Under the pieces are notes generated by a model. It saw only the letters and a program-made list of their open reading frames with translations. It was not told where the DNA came from and made no database searches. Below are positions 38,996-51,172 of a stretch of DNA of 64,000 nt, in pieces; within the stretch, counting starts at the first letter, position 1; every line of letters starts with the position of its first letter. A program made the position numbers and the translations under genes. This DNA is from Lolium rigidum (lineage: Eukaryota > Streptophyta > Magnoliopsida > Poales > Poaceae): the NCBI RefSeq assembly GCF_022539505.1, contig NC_061509.1, positions 210,638,254-210,702,253 on the forward strand, given 5' to 3'.

Positions 38996-41088
38996 TGTAG
39001 CACCCTACCTTTAAATAAAGGCAAGATACCTGTGTATAGTGCTATTCCCGGGATCACTGATAGCACACACATTACAAAATATAGTAATCATTGCAATAGT
39101 ATCAAATTACTACACCGTTGATCCAGAGGGTACAATAAAACCTTACAATTTGCATAGTCACATGGACTAGCTCGGAATAAACACAATGGAAAGTAAATCA
39201 GCAATGAGCCTTCATCATCTTCATGTGCCACAGTCAGTCATGTTGGAATGTAGACTCGAGATCCTACCACGTACTTCTCCTCAGAAAATCCTGCACGTTT
39301 GAATATGCAGCCCCACGAATGGAGGTCAGTACAATGATGTACTGGCAAATGACACTTATTTGGTGGCAGTTTTGGGCATGACTATCTACATGATATTTGG
39401 CAAGTGGAGTTTAGGCAAATTTGCATAAAGCCAATTTTATCCTATATTTTATTTAAAACAAAACATTTTGAAAATCTTTGAGTGACATTATGAAATCACA
39501 CCATGGATAAATCCTCCATGGGTTTTAGAATAATCACATGGTTACATCTCCCATGAGTTTTACAAGGTTGATCAAATTTTAAATACATTCAAAAAAAATG
39601 ATGAGATTCCTCCGTACATTCCCTGCCTAGAAGCTCAAATTGTCCGTAACCGGGGACACGGCTAAGATCTTAGGTTTAACTCTCGAGAGGTTGTGCTCTT
39701 TACCCACAATTCGCAACCAAGCCTTTTTGCCAAAATTCTTCATCTTCATTAAGGCCAGAACAAGGTCACCACGAAGCCTTTCTTTAGTAGCCCCTCTACC
39801 TACCGGATCCGCCCGTACCCTGAAACTCCACCCACTGGCGGTACCCTAGGCGAGGTTTCCCACTAAGTACTTAGCTAAGACAGAGCCCATAATGTATTGT
39901 GGTTGCACCGGAAGCTATCTAAAACAAGGGCGACATAATAATCTCTTTAATCCCGGGTGGCAATCCCTATTCAACCGCGCACTCTCGGGCACCCACCCGT
40001 CCACCTGGTCCATCCCCGGGATCGGAGCCCTGAGCAGCCGCCCACCACTCAAACAATCCACCCAGGTGATTCATTAAGGGTTGTTAATTTTCACTTTTCA
40101 AACCATCACAATCGAAACAATGAAACAACATTTGGCATTTGATGTTGCAGAGCAGAAATACAGTATCCTAGCAATAGGTTCAGGAGTGGCTACACACTAC
40201 TAGGGTTTGCTAAGCATAGCATAATACTTTACTTTGAAAACAAAATCCTACCATGCATGCTAGTTTTCAAAACACTAATGCATAATTAAAATAAGTAGGA
40301 TTTGAGTGTCACTTGCCTTTTCGGTAATCGAAGCGCGTTCACTTCTCTTAATCAAAATACGTGCCTCTCCGTACAACTATAACATAGAATATAGCACAAC
40401 ATAAACACACCATTCAACAACAACAACAAAAATAAACAAACATTCGATATGAACAATCATAGACATGCATGCATGCTATGCATCAATTTATTTCACAGGA
40501 GAGGTAGTGTGTATGTGTTGCATTATGTGTTCTCCGATATGTGCAATGTTAATAAAGTATTCTGGACATTTAATTTGATTTAGAAAAACCATTAATCGAG
40601 TATTTACTTTACATATACAACCATATTAATTAGCTATAGCAAGCATTATGGGTTGTAAAAATATGAACTTGACTTCTCTGGATAGGTTACGGTAGTACAA
40701 GATTAGACCAATTGGAATTATTCAAAAATAATTTATAGAATTTGAATTATCGTCAAATTACGATTTGTATAGATTTTACTAAAGCAAGTTTGTGCACGTG
40801 TCAAAGTTGTACAACTCCTATACCAAGTTGAAGTACATGATCTGAGGATTCCAGAAAGTACAAATTTGTTAAATTTGGACTAGTAGATTATTTGATATAA
40901 TTTTTATAGTGAAAAAGGATTAATTAAATCATTTGAATTATGATTTGAAAACTAATACATAACATATACAGTATTCTTGCATATTTGGATTCTACATGTT
41001 ATAAGCTTTCCAACGATATAAAGTTTGTAAATTTTGGACCTCTGGATGATTTTATAATGAATTTCTAAGTTAGACACATAATCTGATA

Positions 41089-43001
41089 CTAGCAAAAGTG
41101 CCCGTGCGTTGCACCGGGAGAAACAAACCTTAAACGCTGCAAATCATCTGTGTTTGACACTTTCCAACATAATCTATCCTAAAAATATTAGATTGCGAGT
41201 CCTCGCTGCACCCCGCATACTTGTAATGATGGTGGGTGCCACCCTTAAATTTTGTTAAGATATGGATCTAAACAAAGAAAAATATTGTTAAACCATGGAG
41301 AATTTTATTAATAGAAATCCGTTTTGTTATGCGCATTGATGAGTGGCTAAAAATAAAGGCATACAGGCGTGTGTACATGTATCATACTAATCAGATCCTC
41401 GTGATGGGCTTCAACGATGGGCTTCAACGTACGTCGTGGCCATGCCAAAAATTCAGACTTAAATATAAAGTAAGAAATTAAATAACATAGGCTACTCATA
41501 ATTTACCTGTAATTTTATATATTGGAAATTCCGTTCTGTCGAGATTAGACGATTTGGACGGTTCGAGCTAAATCGGCGAGCGAGACAAGTCGCAATGTCG
41601 AGCACAGGCGGCACACGAGCAGGACAGCGAGGTTGCATGCCAATTGAGATGGGAGTCCTGGCCTTTTAGCATGGGCGGGACAGCGAGATTGGATGCCAAT
41701 TGAGCTGGGTTTTGATTCGATTTCCATCTTGACGAAGCTCGAGTCCTTTTCATATCACCCATGGGCTGCATCAGAGTCTGTATCGGAGTCGGAGCAAGGC
41801 GGTTGTGCCGGATCGTGGGAGATAGAGGGTTCAATCCCATACGTTCAATTAGCTCACCGCACATACCACGTACAGAGGTCTTAGGCAACCATATCTTGTT
41901 CAAACAAATCAGCGCGGTGCGGCTATTTGTTGATTACATGCACATTGATTCCACGGTCGAAGCAACCAAGCCTCGTTTCTCAATGCACCACACATGGACG
42001 CACATGTACATGTGGCCGTTTACGCCCAGCATATTGTCCATTGCCGCGCCCCCCAAGCGGCAGTCCGCCGTGCCGCGCGCTCTTTCCTCGGCTCGTCGCA
42101 CGCATATATGCTTGTTGGCATGATGATGCCTAGCTCGCCGGACTGGTTGGATGCTTTCCACGGCACACAGCTCGCCGCCCTGATTCCTTTTTGGAATGGG
42201 CTCATGGTGCCGCGCTTTCCTTTCTTGTGGCGCTGGTGATACCCGACAAGTCCTCCCGCGTGTGCACCGCGCCCGCAGGCCGGAGGTGGCGCCCTTTGTC
42301 TCTTCGTTCCAGCCGGTCGCGTCCAACGTCGGTCGCCAACCTCACTTCTTCTCTTCGTTCCAGTTGGTTGCGCCCAACGTCGCTCGTCCACCTCGGCCTC
42401 CGCGGCATCCTCTACGCTGACCTGCTCCACCTCTGTCTCGCGTCCGCCGCCACACACCTTCTCCCGAGGCCAAGCTCGACGTTAGGCCCGTCGCCAAGCT
42501 CCGCGCCTCACCTGATGCGCGCGAGCTCGCGCGGGCCGTTCCCTGCCGTCGCCTGGCCGCGGCCCCCAGGTACGCGCCGCCTCAAGCCTCACCATGGTTG
42601 CGGCAAGGTCCGCCTCAGAGGCTCCGAGCTCGTCTACGACGCTGGCCAGAGGAGGTAGACGTCGTTGTTGGCCGGATATTTATGGGGAGACGGCGGGTAC
42701 GATGTCGAGTAGCCGAACTTTTGCAATCGATCTGTGGTTTCGGTGTAGAGGCAAGTTCTTTTTATTTCCTTCAATGACCAAAGCTAAACGGCGGACTCTT
42801 GCCGGAACTATCGTGGATAGTTCCTGTTGGATACGGGCAACGCTATCAGAGCTCGTCACGTGCACACGATTCAAACCGAAGTCAGGATAGATTTGCTCTG
42901 CGAACCACGAAGACGTATAGACGGTTGGACGAAGGCGTAATCTGTTGGACGAAAACGGACCAAACCAAGGAAACGTTAGCTCCTTTATTATTAGGTATAG
43001 A
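41089..43001 (-). mobile_element. Level 5: Helitron 1 (non-autonomous)
   Basis: 1913 bp inserted between A (41088) and T (43002) of the LTR; the empty site in the other LTR reads GATA/TTTAAA. On the minus strand it begins TCTATACCTAATAATAAAGG and ends with a hairpin (CCCGGTGCAACGCACGGG) followed by CACTTTTGCTAG. These are the 5' TC and 3' hairpin-CTRR marks of Helitrons. No Rep/helicase is encoded. Confidence 0.9.
41990..42730. other. GC-rich, probably captured gene sequence in Helitron 1
   Basis: A sharply GC-rich segment between AT-rich ends, as in Helitrons that captured host exons. Several overlapping frames exist (for example 42191-42658 plus, 42020-42457 minus), but I recognise no protein. 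Two near-copies of a 52-bp unit (TCTCTTCGTTCCAG...) lie at about 42300-42400. Confidence 0.35.
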
Positions 43002-43350
43002 TTTAAAATTTACATTTAAAATTAGTTTGACCGAGTTTGACTGAGACGCTGACTGTACTGTATAGTTGACTGCTGACTGTACAGTTGACTGCTGACTGTA
43101 CTGCTGACTGTACCGCTGATTAGTATCTGCTGACCGTACATCGTGACCGCATCTGCTGATCTGCAGTTTGACTTGGACCAGACTGAGTTGACTATGCTGA
43201 TGTCATAAAGTTGACAGAAAAATTTGCTCAGATGGAAAAATTTTCTACATCAAAATTGTATAGAATTAATAGATCTATCTAACGCACAAATTACTTTTCA
43301 CAACGGATTAATGTGTTTGACAAGATCTGGGTTATCTATACTCCTATATA

Positions 43351-46300
43351 GTGTACCAATTTCGAAAGTTTGAATCCAACCATCATGATGCAATGTCTAC
43401 CGTTGATTTGATACCATCCAACGGCCAATATCACTAGGATTCGCAGCTACAGTAGCACATGTCATCTCTACATTTTTCTAGAAGCATTCGTGTGCCACAG
43501 CTGGCTGGCTAGCCTATGCAGCTATGCTCTCCATATAAATCACCACTTCACCACACGGAGGATGGCCTTAGTTAGAAAAGGCCGGAGCGCCACAGTAGGA
43601 CGTTCTAGACTTCTCTCAGCTATATGCGCACTCGCGTTGACGAGATGACAGAGAGGACGGGCAGTCTCGGCTCGATGATTAGGAAAGTTGATACACATAC
43701 GATGTGGCAAACAACGCTTGAGGGCATCAATTGCGTGCATGCACAATTAATTTTTAAAATCCAGCTAGCTCAACAACAAATACGGTACACTAATTCTTTA
43801 GCAACAAACGCCCATAATGTCCTTGGCAAAGTGTCGGATACTTTTTTTTATAGATAAAAGGCACTCAAGTGCCCAACTTTGAATTAACAAAGCCACCAAC
43901 GGCGAGAACGATACAAAGTGCTGAACCCAGCTAACAGAACGACACCACACACCCACACGAACTACCGAAGAAGCTACAACCAGAAGCGCGACCAACAGGT
44001 TCAACCAAAGCGCCTACGAGGACTCGGAGAAGAACTGGAGTCTACAGTGTCGGGCCGGAGCTCACTCGAGAGCGAGCCATTTTGCACGCGCGCCTCAACA
44101 AAACTCCTCCGTCGCAGAGACGCCACCGGAAGCCGACCACCACCAGGGACCGACCCACATTGCTTCGCAAACCGAGGAGCAGCGCCAAGGAAGCTCGACT
44201 AGGGAAGGGTACGGAGCAAGACTTGCCGAAGATCGCCGAAGAATCACCTCCGTCACAACCTTCGGTGAGCCTCGCGCTGTGGGCTCCAAGACGGTGTCTT
44301 CAAGAAGAGCACGACACCGGAGTGCCGCCACCGCCCGATCCGAGGATCTTGGGTTTTCACCCGGACGAAGTAGAGGGACGGAGGTTGGCCTCACGGCGCC
44401 TTCAACAAGGAAACGCCGTCCGCGGCCGCCGCCGCCGTGGCCCGAGGGGCAAAGGTTTCCCCTTAGCAACCTCACCGCCATCTACACCCCACACCACTCG
44501 ACTCGCCGATTACCACGTCGCCCCCACGACCATGGCACCGACCGGCACCGAGCTGCGGCTCGCCCGCCAGCCAAATAGCTCCCCCTTCCGGGGCCGCCGC
44601 CCGGCATCCCAACCCTGCCCGCTGCAGCACCGAGGGAAACAAGAAACACCGCCGCGAGGTTCGACCTACAGACCCCAAAGAAGGCCAGAGAGGCAGCCGC
44701 CGGCCACCATGGCCGCCGGGTACCAGATCTGGGGGCGAACTGGGCCTGGCAGGGCCCGAGACCCCTGCCCCAACCCGCACGCAGGGCGGGCAGGTAGGCC
44801 ACCCAGCTCACGCCTCGCCCTGCTCCATCCCTGCAGGCCTCGCCACCGCCGGCCCGCCCGGCCGTGGCCGCCGTAGCTCGCGCCGCCGTGCTCGACGCCC
44901 TGATCCCGCCGCCGGCCGAGCTCGCGCCGCCCAACGCCGAAGATGCCTCCGCTGGAGCCGCCGCCGCCCTGAGTGCGCCCAGTACACAGAGCCACCACGC
45001 CGCCGCAGGTGCAGCCGCGCCGCCACGCCCCCTGCCAGCGTCGCGCCCCTTCGCGACGAGACCGCCCGCGCCGGCGACACCGCGAGGAGGGGAGAGGTGC
45101 CCCGCCGCCGCCGTGTACCAATTTCGAAAGTTTGAATCCAACCATCATGATGCAATGTCTACCGTTGATTTGATACCATCCAACGGCCAATATCACTAGG
45201 ATTCGCAGCTACAGTAGCACATGTCATCTCTACATTTTTCTAGAAGCATTCGTGTGCCACAGCTGGCTGGCTAGCCTATGCAGCTATGCTCTCCATATAA
45301 ATCACCACTTCACCACACGGAGGATGGCCTTAGTTAGAAAAGGCCGGAGCGCCACAGTAGGACGTTCTAGACTTCTCTCAGCTATATGCGCACTCGCGTT
45401 GACGAGATGACAGAGAGGACGGGCAGTCTCGGCTCGATGATTAGGAAAGTTGATACACATACGATGTGGCAAACAACGCTTGAGGGCATCAATTGCGTGC
45501 ATGCACAATTAATTTTTAAAATCCAGCTAGCTCAACAACAAATACGGTACACTAATTCTTTAGCAACAAACGCCCATAATGTCCTTGGCAAAGTGTCGGA
45601 TACTTTTTTTTATAGATAAAAGGCACTCAAGTGCCCAACTTTGAATTAACAAAGCCACCAACGGCGAGAACGATACAAAGTGCTGAACCCAGCTTACAGA
45701 ACGACACCACACACCCACACGAACTACCGAAGAAGCTACAACCGGAAGCGCGACCAACAGGTTCAACCAAAGCGCCTACGAGGACTCGGAGAAGAACTGG
45801 AGTCTACAGTGTCGGGCCGGAGCTCACTCGAGAGCGAGCCATTTTGCACGCGCGCCTCAACAAAACTCCTCCGTCGCAGAGACGCCACCGGAAGCCGACC
45901 ACCACCAGGGACCGACCCACATTGCTTCGCAAACCGAGGAGCAGCGCCAAGGAAGCTCGACTAGGGAAGGGTACGGAGCAAGACATGCCGAAGATCGCCG
46001 AAGAATCACCTCCGTCACAACCTTCGGTGAGCCTCGCGCTGTGGGCTCCAAGACGGTGTCTTCAAGAAGAGCACGACACCGGAGTGCCGCCACCGCCCGA
46101 TCCGAGGATCTTGGGTTTTCACCCGGACGAAGTAGAGGGACGGAGGTTGGCCTCACGGCGCCTTCAACAAGGAAACGCCGTCCGCGGCCGCCGCCGCCGT
46201 GGCCCGAGGGGCAAAGGTTTCCCCTTAGCAACCTCACCGCCATCTACACCCCACACCACTCGACTCGCCGATTACCACGTCGCCCCCACGACCATGGCAC

Positions 46301-46874
46301 CGACCAGCACCAGAGCTACTGGCTCGCCCCGCCAACCAAATAGCTCCCCTTCCAGGGCCGCCGCCCCGGCATCCCAACCCCGCCCGCTGCAGCACCGAGG
46401 GAAACAAGAAACACCGCCGCGAGGTTCGACCTACAGACCCCAAAGAAGGCCAGAGAGGCAGCCGCCGGCCACCATGGCCGCCGGGTACCAGATCTGGGGG
46501 CGAACTGGGCCTGGCAGGGCCCGAGACCCTGCCCCAACCCGCACGCAGGGCGGGCAGGTAGGCCACCCAGCTCACGCCTCGCCCTGCTCCATCCCTGCAG
46601 GCCTCGCCACCGCCGGCCCGCCCGGCCGTGGCCGCCGTAGCTCGCGCCGCCGTGCTCGGCCGCCTCGATCCCGCCGCCGGCCGAGCTCGCGCCGCCCAAC
46701 GCCGAAGATGCCTCCGCCGGAGCCGCCGCCGCCCGAGTGCGCCCGGTACACGAGCCACCACGCCGCCGCAGGTGCGGCCGCGCCGCCACGCCCCGCGCGG
46801 CCGTCGCGCCCCTTCGCGACGAGACCACCGCGCCGGCGACACCGCGAGGAGGGAGAGGTGCCCGCCGCCGCCGG
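43351..46874 (+). repeat. 1762-bp tandem duplication inside Helitron 2
   Basis: Unit 1 is 43351-45112 and unit 2 is 45113 to about 46874. Both start GTGTACCAATTTCG, and all reading frames recur at +1762. The units are very similar, with changes concentrated near 44560-44600/46310-46360 and in GC-rich runs at the ends. The right breakpoint of unit 1 lies inside the LINE, so the duplication is younger than the LINE. Confidence 0.9.
43842..45112 (-). mobile_element. Truncated LINE copy in duplication unit 1
   Basis: Same sequence as 45604-46875 on the minus strand, ending in the A-run at 43842-43849. Its LINE 5' end is cut at the duplication junction. The plus-strand frame 44082-44876 is antisense and of low complexity. 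Confidence 0.75.
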
Positions 46875-46963
46875 CGCCCGAGCTTCGCCCGGCGGCGCCC
46901 TCCTGGCGGCGGCGAAGCGGGGGAGGGGAAGAAGAGCTCTGGCGGCGGCGGCGATTTAGGGTT
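45604..46963 (-). mobile_element. Level 6: short LINE-type retroposon (TSD tcggatac)
   Basis: On the minus strand it begins in a GC-rich leader (46963) and ends ...GGTGGCTTTGTTAATTC..., a GTGCCTTTTATCTATA tail and an A-run (45611-45604). That is the usual 3' end of grass LINEs. Flanking TCGGATAC at 45596-45603 and 46964-46971 is the target duplication. At about 1.36 kb it has no endonuclease or reverse transcriptase, so it is a deletion derivative or non-autonomous form. The 442-codon plus-strand frame (45631-46959) runs antisense to it. Confidence 0.75.
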
Positions 46964-48687
46964 TCGGATACTGCGTCACAGAGCTGTTTCGGTAGAGCAA
47001 ATTTAGAGGGTGCCGTTAATCTTCCATTAGTCGTGTTTGTAAAGCAGATACTCTCTAAGCCTTAAAAATAATGTTACAATTTTTTCTAAAGTCGAATGTA
47101 TATATACAATAAATAGTGTCAAGGTACATCCAAAATTAAAAAACACTATAATATCTTTTTAAGATGGGGTACCATATTTTCTAATCATATCAAGTCTTAT
47201 CGTAAAAGGCCTTAAGGCCATGTGCATATAACACGTGCCTTCGGAATGCAATTTTGAGGGAACATTAGGAGGTTTGTTCGCTGTAATGATTGTTTTTTAA
47301 CGTGCAAAGCACGTGAAGCGGACTAGTACCTTATAAGATCTGAATCTTGCAACACGCTTTTCTTCTTGCTCGGTGAACGAAACAAGGTGAAACTTGCGGC
47401 AATTGAAAGATCTTGACGAGAGGAACAACTTCCGTGTTGAGGTCAAGACGATTCGAGATCGTTTTGAAACTCGATTTGGCTCCGGTTGACTCGAAATAGA
47501 TCTGTAGATGAGCGATAAATCCGTACGTCAAATCGAAAAACTTTCAACACGAAAGTTATAGAGGATGATCAGATCTACATACTCACCAAAGGAATTTGGA
47601 TTTCGTGGAACGAGCACGAACTAATTGAAGATTCCCTTTGTCAGATCTGACACCTTGCGATGCGAAATTATCCGTGTATGGTGGATGAAAGAGATGAGAT
47701 TGGTCGGGATTGAAAGATCTTGACGAGATCTACAACTTTCGTGTAGAGCCCGAGGTGATTCGAGGTAGTTTTGGTGGTCAAATCAACGAGTTAAGATTTC
47801 GTTGATGTAGAATTTCGAGAAGAGGAAAGGGAAAACGAAAATGCGGTCTGGTGGAGAGTTTATATAGAGTCGGTGAAAAAGGTGGGTCTCGAAGTTAGGA
47901 ACGCGTGGAAACAAACGGATCTAAATTTGGAGTTGTGTAGCTCAAGAAAATTGCTTTTAAGTGGAGATAAGTTTCACAGACACGGGATTAGGGTCGTTCC
48001 TTCGGTGACTGTGGGGTTAGATCGATGGCTGCGGTCGGTCCGGCTGGGCCTGGCCGCTTGGTGGGCCCGTTTAGTTTTTTTTTCTTTTTTTTTTCTTTTC
48101 TCTGTTACTTGTTTCTTTTATAAAATGAGTTTCATAATTCCGATTTGAGTGAAACGAAATTCTACGAGTTTGTAAAATTATATTGCTCAGTATAGGATAA
48201 TAAAGGGATTTAAATTTTATAAATTTTTATTTTATATCATTTTATTACTACTATGCCATTATGCCTATATGTGAATAGTTTCAACATACACATACCAAAC
48301 AAGTTTATAAAAATTTGTAAAAATCAAAATAGTGTTTTAGGATAACAAGGAACCTATTTAAAAACCATTTACGAAAAATTAATTTAATAATTATTTGCAC
48401 TTGGCCTAAATGGTAACTTGGCAATATTTTGCAAATAGAGTTTTCTAACGTTTTGTTTTCTCAAATAAGAATGCATTAAGGATTTTGAAAACCTTGAAAC
48501 AAAGATATATTTGATTTTGAATACTTTGAAACCAAAGTTTTTTTTTGAAAACACTATTTTGAAATTAATTAGTAAATAACTTTAAAAAGTTTTTATTCTT
48601 TGTGAATTTTCAATCAAGTTCAATCAATCAAGCATTAAATTAAATTTTTTTTACATTCCGAAATTTAGAAAATTCCGGGATGTGACA

Positions 48688-49806
48688 AGGAGATCGCCTC
48701 CGGCACCCTGCCGGAGAGGGGAATCATCTCCCGGAGGACTCTACACCGCCATGGTCGCCTCTGGAGTGATGAGTGAGTAGTTCACCCCTGGACTATGGGT
48801 TCATAGCAGTAGCTAGATGGTTGTCTTCTCCTCATTATGCTTCATTGTCGGATCTTGTGAGCTGCCTAACATGATCAAGATCATGTACTGTAATGCTATA
48901 TGTTGTGTTTGTTGGGATCCGATGGATAGAGAATACTATGTTATGTTGATTATCAATCTATGTGTTGTTTATGATCTTGCATGCTCTCCGTTACTAGTAG
49001 ATGCTTTGGCCAAGTTGATGCTTGTAACTCCAAGAGGGAGTATTTATGCTCGATAGTGGGTTCATGTCTCCGTGAATGCGGGGGAGTGACAGAAACCCCT
49101 AAGGTTATGGATGTGCTATTGCCACTAGGGATAAAACATTGATGCTATGTCCGAGGATGTAGTTATTGATTACATTACGCACCATACTTAATGCAATTGT
49201 ATGTTGTTTGCAACTTAATACTGAAAGGGGTTCGGATGATAACCTGAAGGTGGACTTTTTAGGCATAGATGCATGCTGGATAGCGGTCTATGTACATTGT
49301 CGTAATGCCCAATTAAATCTCACAATACTCATCATATCATGTATGTGCATTGTCATGCCCTCTCTATTTGTCAATTGCCCAACTCGTAATTTGTTCACCC
49401 AACATGCTATTTATCTTATGGGAGAGACACCACTAGTGAACTGTGGACCCCGGTCCATTCTTTTACATCGAATACAATCTACTCGCAATACTTGTTCTAC
49501 TCGTTCTCTGCAAACAATCATCATCCACACTATACATCTAATCCTTTGTTACAGCAAGCCGGTGAGATTGACAACCTCACTGTTTCGTTGGGGCAAAGTA
49601 CTTTGGTTGTATTGTGCAGGTTCCATGTTGGCGTCGGAATCCCTGGTATTGCGCCGCACTACATCTCGCCGCCATCAACCTTCAACGTGCTTCTTGGCTC
49701 CTACTGGTTCGATAAACCTTGGTTTCTTACTGAGGGAAAACTTTCCGCTATACGCATCACACCTTCCTCTTGGGGTTCCCAACGGTCACGTGCTGTACGC
49801 GTATCA
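48688..49806 (+). mobile_element. Level 3: solo LTR B, right part
   Basis: Resumes after the AGGAG duplication and matches the rest of solo LTR A, ending GTACGCGTATCA at 49806. Followed by GTTTG at 49807-49811. The frame 49166-49912 runs over the LTR end into E2 and is not a gene. Confidence 0.9.
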
Positions 49807-51172
49807 GTTTGCTTCAAACAACCTTGCTAGCCAAAGCCTTGTACTGAGAGGGAATTCTTCTCGTGCATCCAAAACCTTGAGCCAAAACCTATGCCATTTC
49901 TGTCCACCATAACTACCTACTATGTGGTATTTCTCTGCCATTCCAAAGTAAACTGCTTGAGTGCTACCTTTAAAATTTCATTCCTTGTCTTTGCAATATA
50001 TAACTCATGGGAAAATAGCCTTAAAAACTATTGTGGTAAAGAATATGTAGCTTATGTATCTTATTTCTTATAAGTTGCTTGTTGAGCGGTAACCATGCTT
50101 CTGGGGACGCCATCAACTATTACACCTTTGTTGAATATCATGTGAGTTGCTATGCATGTCGTCTTGTCTGAAGTAAGGGTGATTTATCATGATCAAATGG
50201 TTTGAGTATGCATATTGTTAGAGAAGAACATTGGGCCGCTAACCAAAGTCATGAATCATGGTGGAAGTTTCAGTTTGGACATTAATCCTCAATCTCTTAT
50301 GAGAATATTACCTGTTGTTGGATGCTTATGCTTTAAAGAGGAGTCCATTATCTGTTTTCTATGTTGTCCTGGTATGGATGTCCTAAGTTTAGATCTATCA
50401 AAAACGAGAAATCAAATGTGATCTATCTCCATGGACCTTTGTACAGGCGGCATAGAGGTACCCCTTTGTGACACTTGGTTGAAACATATGTAATGCAATG
50501 ATAATCCATGGAAATCCAAGCTAATTAGGACAAGGTGCGAGCACTATTTGTATTCTATGCATGAGGCTTGCAACTTATAGGATATTTTATGCATAACACA
50601 TATGAATTATTACTACCGTTGACAAAATTGTTTCTATATTTTCAAAATAAAAAGCTCTAGCACAAAAATAGCAATCCATGCTTCGCTCTGCGAATGGCCT
50701 TTCTTTTACTTTATGTTGATTCAGTTTACCTACTTCTTTCTATATTAGAAGCAAACACTTGTGTCAACTGTGTGCATTGATTCCTACATACTTGCTTATT
50801 TGCATTCATCATATTACTTTGTGTTGACAATTATCCATGAGATATACATGTTCAAGTTGAAAGCAACTGCTGAAACTTATATCTTCCTTTGTGTTGCTTC
50901 AAAACTTTCTACTAAGAATTTATTTCTTTATGAGTTAACTCCTATGCAAGTCTTATTGATGCTTGTCTTGAAAGTACTATTCATGAAAAGTATTTGCTAT
51001 ATGATTCAGTTGTTTAGTCATTATCTTTACCATTTCTTTGAATCACTTGATTCATTTCATATGCTTTACAATAGTGTTGATCAAGATTATGATAGTAGCA
51101 TGTCACTTCAAAAATTATCCTTGTTATCGTTTACCTACTTGAGGGCGAGTAGGAACTAAGCTTGGGGATGCT
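49807..51172 (+). other. Non-coding interior of E2, right part, with polypurine tract
   Basis: Collinear with 13815-15136 of E1. Includes the conserved block 50359-50488 and AAGCTTGGGGATGCT directly before the 3' LTR. No supported gene. Confidence 0.65.

Larger units (their letters stand above)
43335..47326 (+). mobile_element. Level 5: Helitron 2, carrying a LINE and a tandem duplication
   Basis: 3992 bp inserted between A (43334) and T (47327); the empty site reads GGGTTA/TACCTTAT. Starts TCTATACTCCTATATAGTG. Ends with the hairpin ACGTGC-AAA-GCACGT followed by GAAGCGGACTAG. No Rep/helicase frame is visible. Most of its length is two copies of a 1762-bp unit. Confidence 0.9.
33551..48687 (-). 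mobile_element. Level 4: chromovirus-like LTR element with very long LTRs (TSD aggag)
   Basis: Flanked by AGGAG at 33546-33550 and 48688-48692. On the minus strand it starts TGTCACATCCCGG (48687) and ends ...GGGTGCTACA (33551). LTRs are 33551-37353 (3803 bp) and 38996-48687 (about 3787 bp after removing two Helitrons). The interior is only 37354-38995. The TGTCACATCCC start, the purine tract with CGAGGACGAGATTT and the tRNA-Met primer site fit Tekay/Del-type Gypsy chromoviruses. No pol is present, so the copy is non-autonomous. Confidence 0.9.
38996..48687 (-). repeat. 5' LTR of the level-4 element, split by two Helitrons
   Basis: LTR sequence is present at 38996-41088, 43002-43334 and 47327-48687 and matches 33551-37353 in order. 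TATA (minus) near 47859-47867. Confidence 0.9.

Noticed and set aside
44082..44876. 264-codon plus-strand frame
   Set aside because: Same antisense, low-complexity LINE sequence as above, first duplication copy.
45631..46959. 442-codon plus-strand open frame, the longest in the window
   Set aside because: It runs antisense through a GC-rich LINE and adjacent Helitron DNA, is Arg/Pro/Ala-rich with no domain, and its counterpart in duplication unit 1 is split.
49166..49912. 248-codon plus-strand frame
   Set aside because: Spans the junction of solo LTR B and E2, so it is an accidental fusion of two unrelated sequences.
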